A model generated the notes under the pieces. It worked only from the letters and a program-made list of their open reading frames with translations. It made no database searches and was not told the DNA's origin. Shown here in pieces: positions 6,940-8,377 of a stretch of DNA of 8,377 nt. The stretch covers positions 1-8,377 of the forward strand of contig DBBD01000093.1 in the NCBI GenBank assembly GCA_002292015.1, read 5' to 3'. The position numbers were made by a program, and so were the translations under genes. This stretch comes from Firmicutes bacterium UBA993. Its GTDB lineage: Bacteria; Bacillota; Dethiobacteria; DTU022. The number at the start of each line of letters is the position of its first letter. The first letter of the stretch is position 1.

Positions 6940-8139
6940 TTACCTTACCGCCTTACCGATTTCACGGCCCAGTTCTATTGCCGAATCTACTGCTCCCTGA
7001 TCAGGATTCCAGAGCACTTTTAGCCCTTCCTTGCTGATTAGCTCAAAACCGGCCTCCTCAAGCAACCGATTAACTATCCCCACAGATTCGCCGCTCCAAC
7101 CGTAACATCCAAAGGCCGCCGCTTTTTTTTGTTTAAGCTTCAAACCTTTGGCCATCTCCATCAGTGATGAGATTGAATGGAGGATGCCCTTGTTGATGGT
7201 CGGTGATCCAACAACAATGGCTTTTGACTTGAAAATTTCAGTTACTACGTCATTAACATCGGAGCGGGCGGCATTGTAGAGTTTAATATTCATTTCCGGA
7301 TTTTCGGCTTTTAACCCCCGGGCGATCGCTTCTGCAGTTTTTCGGGTACCGTCCCACATAGTGTCATAAACGATTGTTACCTGGTTTTCCTGGTAACTGT
7401 CGGCCCACTCCAGGTACTTGTTGACAATCTGCAACGGGTCTTCGCGCCAGATTACCCCGTGGCTGGGGCAAATTATTTCTACCGGCAGGCCCATGCCGAC
7501 CACTTCCTTGATTTTGGCCGTGACCAGGGGGCTGAAGGGTGCAAGTATGTTGGCGTAGTATTTTATTGCTTCAGCATAAAGTTCAGCTTGGTCTACCAGG
7601 TCATTAAACATGTACTCAGTGGCATAGTGCTGGCCGAAAGCATCGTTGGGAAACAGGATGTTGTCGCCGGTCAGGTAGCAAAACATGCTGTCGGGCCAGT
7701 GCAGCATTTTAGCCTCAACAAAGATCAGTTCTTTTCCACCGCCCAGATCGATCTTGTCTCCGGTTTTAACTGTCACGAAGTTCCACTCTTCGTGGTACTG
7801 GCCCTGCAGGGATTTTATTCCGGCACTGGAACAATACACCGGTGTGCCCGGGATCTCGCGCAGAAGCTCGGGCAAAGTGCCGCTATGATCCGTTTCGCCG
7901 TGGTTTGCTATGACATAATCAATCTTTTTCAGGTCAATCTCTTTTTTCAAATTATAAACGTATTCCTTGGCGAAAGGACCCCAAACAGTATCTATTAATG
8001 CTGTTTTTTCAGGTCCCTTGATTAAATATGAGTTATAGGTGCTTCCGCGATGAGCGCTAAGCTCTTCTCCGTGGAACTTGCGTAGTTCCCAGTCCACCTT
8101 ACCAACCCAGGTTACATTCGCATTAACTTTAAAAGACAT
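6940..8139 (-). CDS. fprA: FprA-type flavodiiron protein
   Basis: This is a cytosolic A-type flavodiiron protein that reduces O2 to water and/or NO to N2O, protecting anaerobes. Starting at the ATG at 8139 it has 399 aa, like the Moorella thermoacetica enzyme. The N-terminal metallo-beta-lactamase-like domain (about 1-245) has the full diiron ligand set: H80, E82, D84 and H85 in NHGETDHSG; H147 in MLHWPDSMF; D166 in FPNDAFGQH; and H227 in PSHGVIW. The C-terminal flavodoxin domain (about 254-395) has the FMN loop YDTMWDGTRKTAEAI, then VGSPTINKGILHSISS and FGCYGWSGES. There is no fused rubredoxin or flavin reductase domain, so an external electron donor such as rubredoxin or Hrb is needed; none lies in the window. 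It faces ptb convergently and follows a cupin gene by 43 nt, probably in one transcript. O2 versus NO preference cannot be read here. Confidence 0.96.
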   Translation of the reverse strand: MSFKVNANVTWVGKVDWELRKFHGEELSAHRGSTYNSYLIKGPEKTALIDTVWGPFAKEYVYNLKKEIDLKKIDYVIANHGETDHSGTLPELLREIPGTPVYCSSAGIKSLQGQYHEEWNFVTVKTGDKIDLGGGKELIFVEAKMLHWPDSMFCYLTGDNILFPNDAFGQHYATEYMFNDLVDQAELYAEAIKYYANILAPFSPLVTAKIKEVVGMGLPVEIICPSHGVIWREDPLQIVNKYLEWADSYQENQVTIVYDTMWDGTRKTAEAIARGLKAENPEMNIKLYNAARSDVNDVVTEIFKSKAIVVGSPTINKGILHSISSLMEMAKGLKLKQKKAAAFGCYGWSGESVGIVNRLLEEAGFELISKEGLKVLWNPDQGAVDSAIELGREIGKAVR

Positions 8140-8153
8140 TAAATCCACCTCCC
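8137..8153 (-). promoter_or_regulatory. Shine-Dalgarno site deciding the fprA start
   Basis: On the minus strand GGGAGGTGG runs down from 8153 and contains a 7-base match to the classical GGAGGTG. With GGGAGG ending at 8148, the spacing to the ATG at 8139-8137 is 8 nt. An in-frame GTG at 8148-8146 would overlap the site itself and add three residues, so the ATG is the better start and gives an N-terminus of MSFKVNANV. Confidence 0.8.
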
Positions 8154-8180
8154 GATTGCTTAAGATGTTTTACTATACTG

Positions 8181-8190
8181 GTTCATGAAC
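8181..8190. promoter_or_regulatory. Perfect 10-bp palindrome near the cupin stop
   Basis: GTTCATGAAC is a perfect palindrome that contains the cupin stop codon. On the minus strand it lies just upstream of a TATAGT (8177-8172) that could be a -10 box for fprA. No good -35 box is found at the right distance, so an internal fprA promoter with an overlapping operator is only a possibility. Confidence 0.2.
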
Positions 8191-8377
8191 GGATCATAAC
8201 CAACATCATTTTAAAGCGCGTGTTCGCTCTTAAAGCGTGTGGTTCACCAGCGGGCATGATGATCATCTCGCCTTCGCTAACCTGGTGGGCCTGCCCGGAA
8301 ATAGTAATTTCTGCTTCTCCGTCAAGGATTGCAACCAGGGCGTCAAATGGTGCAGTATGTTCACTTAATCCCTGGCC
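8183..8377 (-). CDS. Small cupin-domain protein, C-terminal part
   Basis: The last 64 codons of a gene running off the right edge read in one open frame to a TGA at 8185-8183. The fragment holds both halves of a single-domain cupin: LSEHTAPFDALVAILDGEAEI resembles motif 1 of small cupins (H7 is a likely metal ligand, with the usual second His replaced by the PFDA segment). GEMIIMPAGEPHALRA fits motif 2, G-x5-PxG-x2-H, with H47 as ligand. The ending RFKMMLVMIRS is typical of stand-alone cupins of about 105-115 aa, so roughly 40-50 residues are missing. It is co-directional with fprA and ends 43 nt before it. Its substrate is unknown; in anaerobes such cupins are often found near redox or oxygen-defence genes, so a supporting role is possible. 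The fold call is firm and the function is not. Confidence 0.8.
   Translation of the reverse strand, partial: GQGLSEHTAPFDALVAILDGEAEITISGQAHQVSEGEMIIMPAGEPHALRANTRFKMMLVMIRS

Noticed and set aside
7459..7998. 179-codon plus-strand ORF opposite fprA
   Set aside because: It lies entirely antisense to a complete, motif-rich fprA and has no recognisable features of its own.
8146..8148. GTG start giving a 402-aa FprA
   Set aside because: It overlaps the strong GGGAGGTGG ribosome binding site; the ATG at 8139 has 8-nt spacing and gives the family's usual 399-aa length.
1..8377. CRISPR array, tRNA/rRNA genes, transposase or prophage genes
   Set aside because: No spaced repeat array, cloverleaf, rRNA-like stretch or mobile-element gene was seen on either strand.

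Overview
The window looks like chromosomal DNA of an anaerobic, probably clostridial (Peptococcaceae/Syntrophomonadaceae-like) Firmicute. The reasons are a ptb/buk-type acyl-phosphate pair, an FprA-type flavodiiron protein closely resembling the Moorella type, a QueG with C-terminal HEAT repeats, a Tex protein of Bacillus-like length, and strong GGAGG-type ribosome binding sites with frequent TTG/GTG starts. This placement is an inference from gene content; no rRNA or other taxonomic marker is present.

Layout. (1) 1-919 (+): the 3' part of a response regulator with an HD-GYP output domain, cut by the left edge. (2) 920-1116: a 197-bp gap holding a TTCG hairpin that looks like a copy of a widespread GGGAGAGGG-type dispersed repeat, a second imperfect inverted repeat, and a good sigma-A-like promoter. 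(3) 1117-4683 (+): queG, an unrecognised 83-codon ORF and tex, closely packed and probably one transcription unit. (4) 4684-6825 (+): a leader with a candidate promoter, then butyrate kinase and phosphate butyryltransferase, in the reverse of the classical ptb-buk order. (5) 6826-6939: a convergent gap with a hairpin flanked by 16-bp direct repeats, probably a bidirectional terminator. (6) 6940-8377 (-): fprA, preceded by the 3' end of a small cupin gene that runs off the right edge; these two are probably co-transcribed.

How the genes work together. The first region is c-di-GMP or signal-dependent regulation. queG (tRNA queuosine maturation) and tex (RNA-binding transcription accessory factor) are information-processing genes. 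Buk and Ptb interconvert an acyl-CoA and its free acid through an acyl phosphate, with ATP made or used. FprA, perhaps with the cupin protein, is an oxygen or NO detoxification function typical of strict anaerobes.

I found no convincing new multi-gene system. The items most worth following up are the divergent active-site loops of the QueG homologue, the 83-codon ORF that continues in queG's own frame after its stop codon, the reversed buk-ptb order, and the small repeat or hairpin structures in the gaps.
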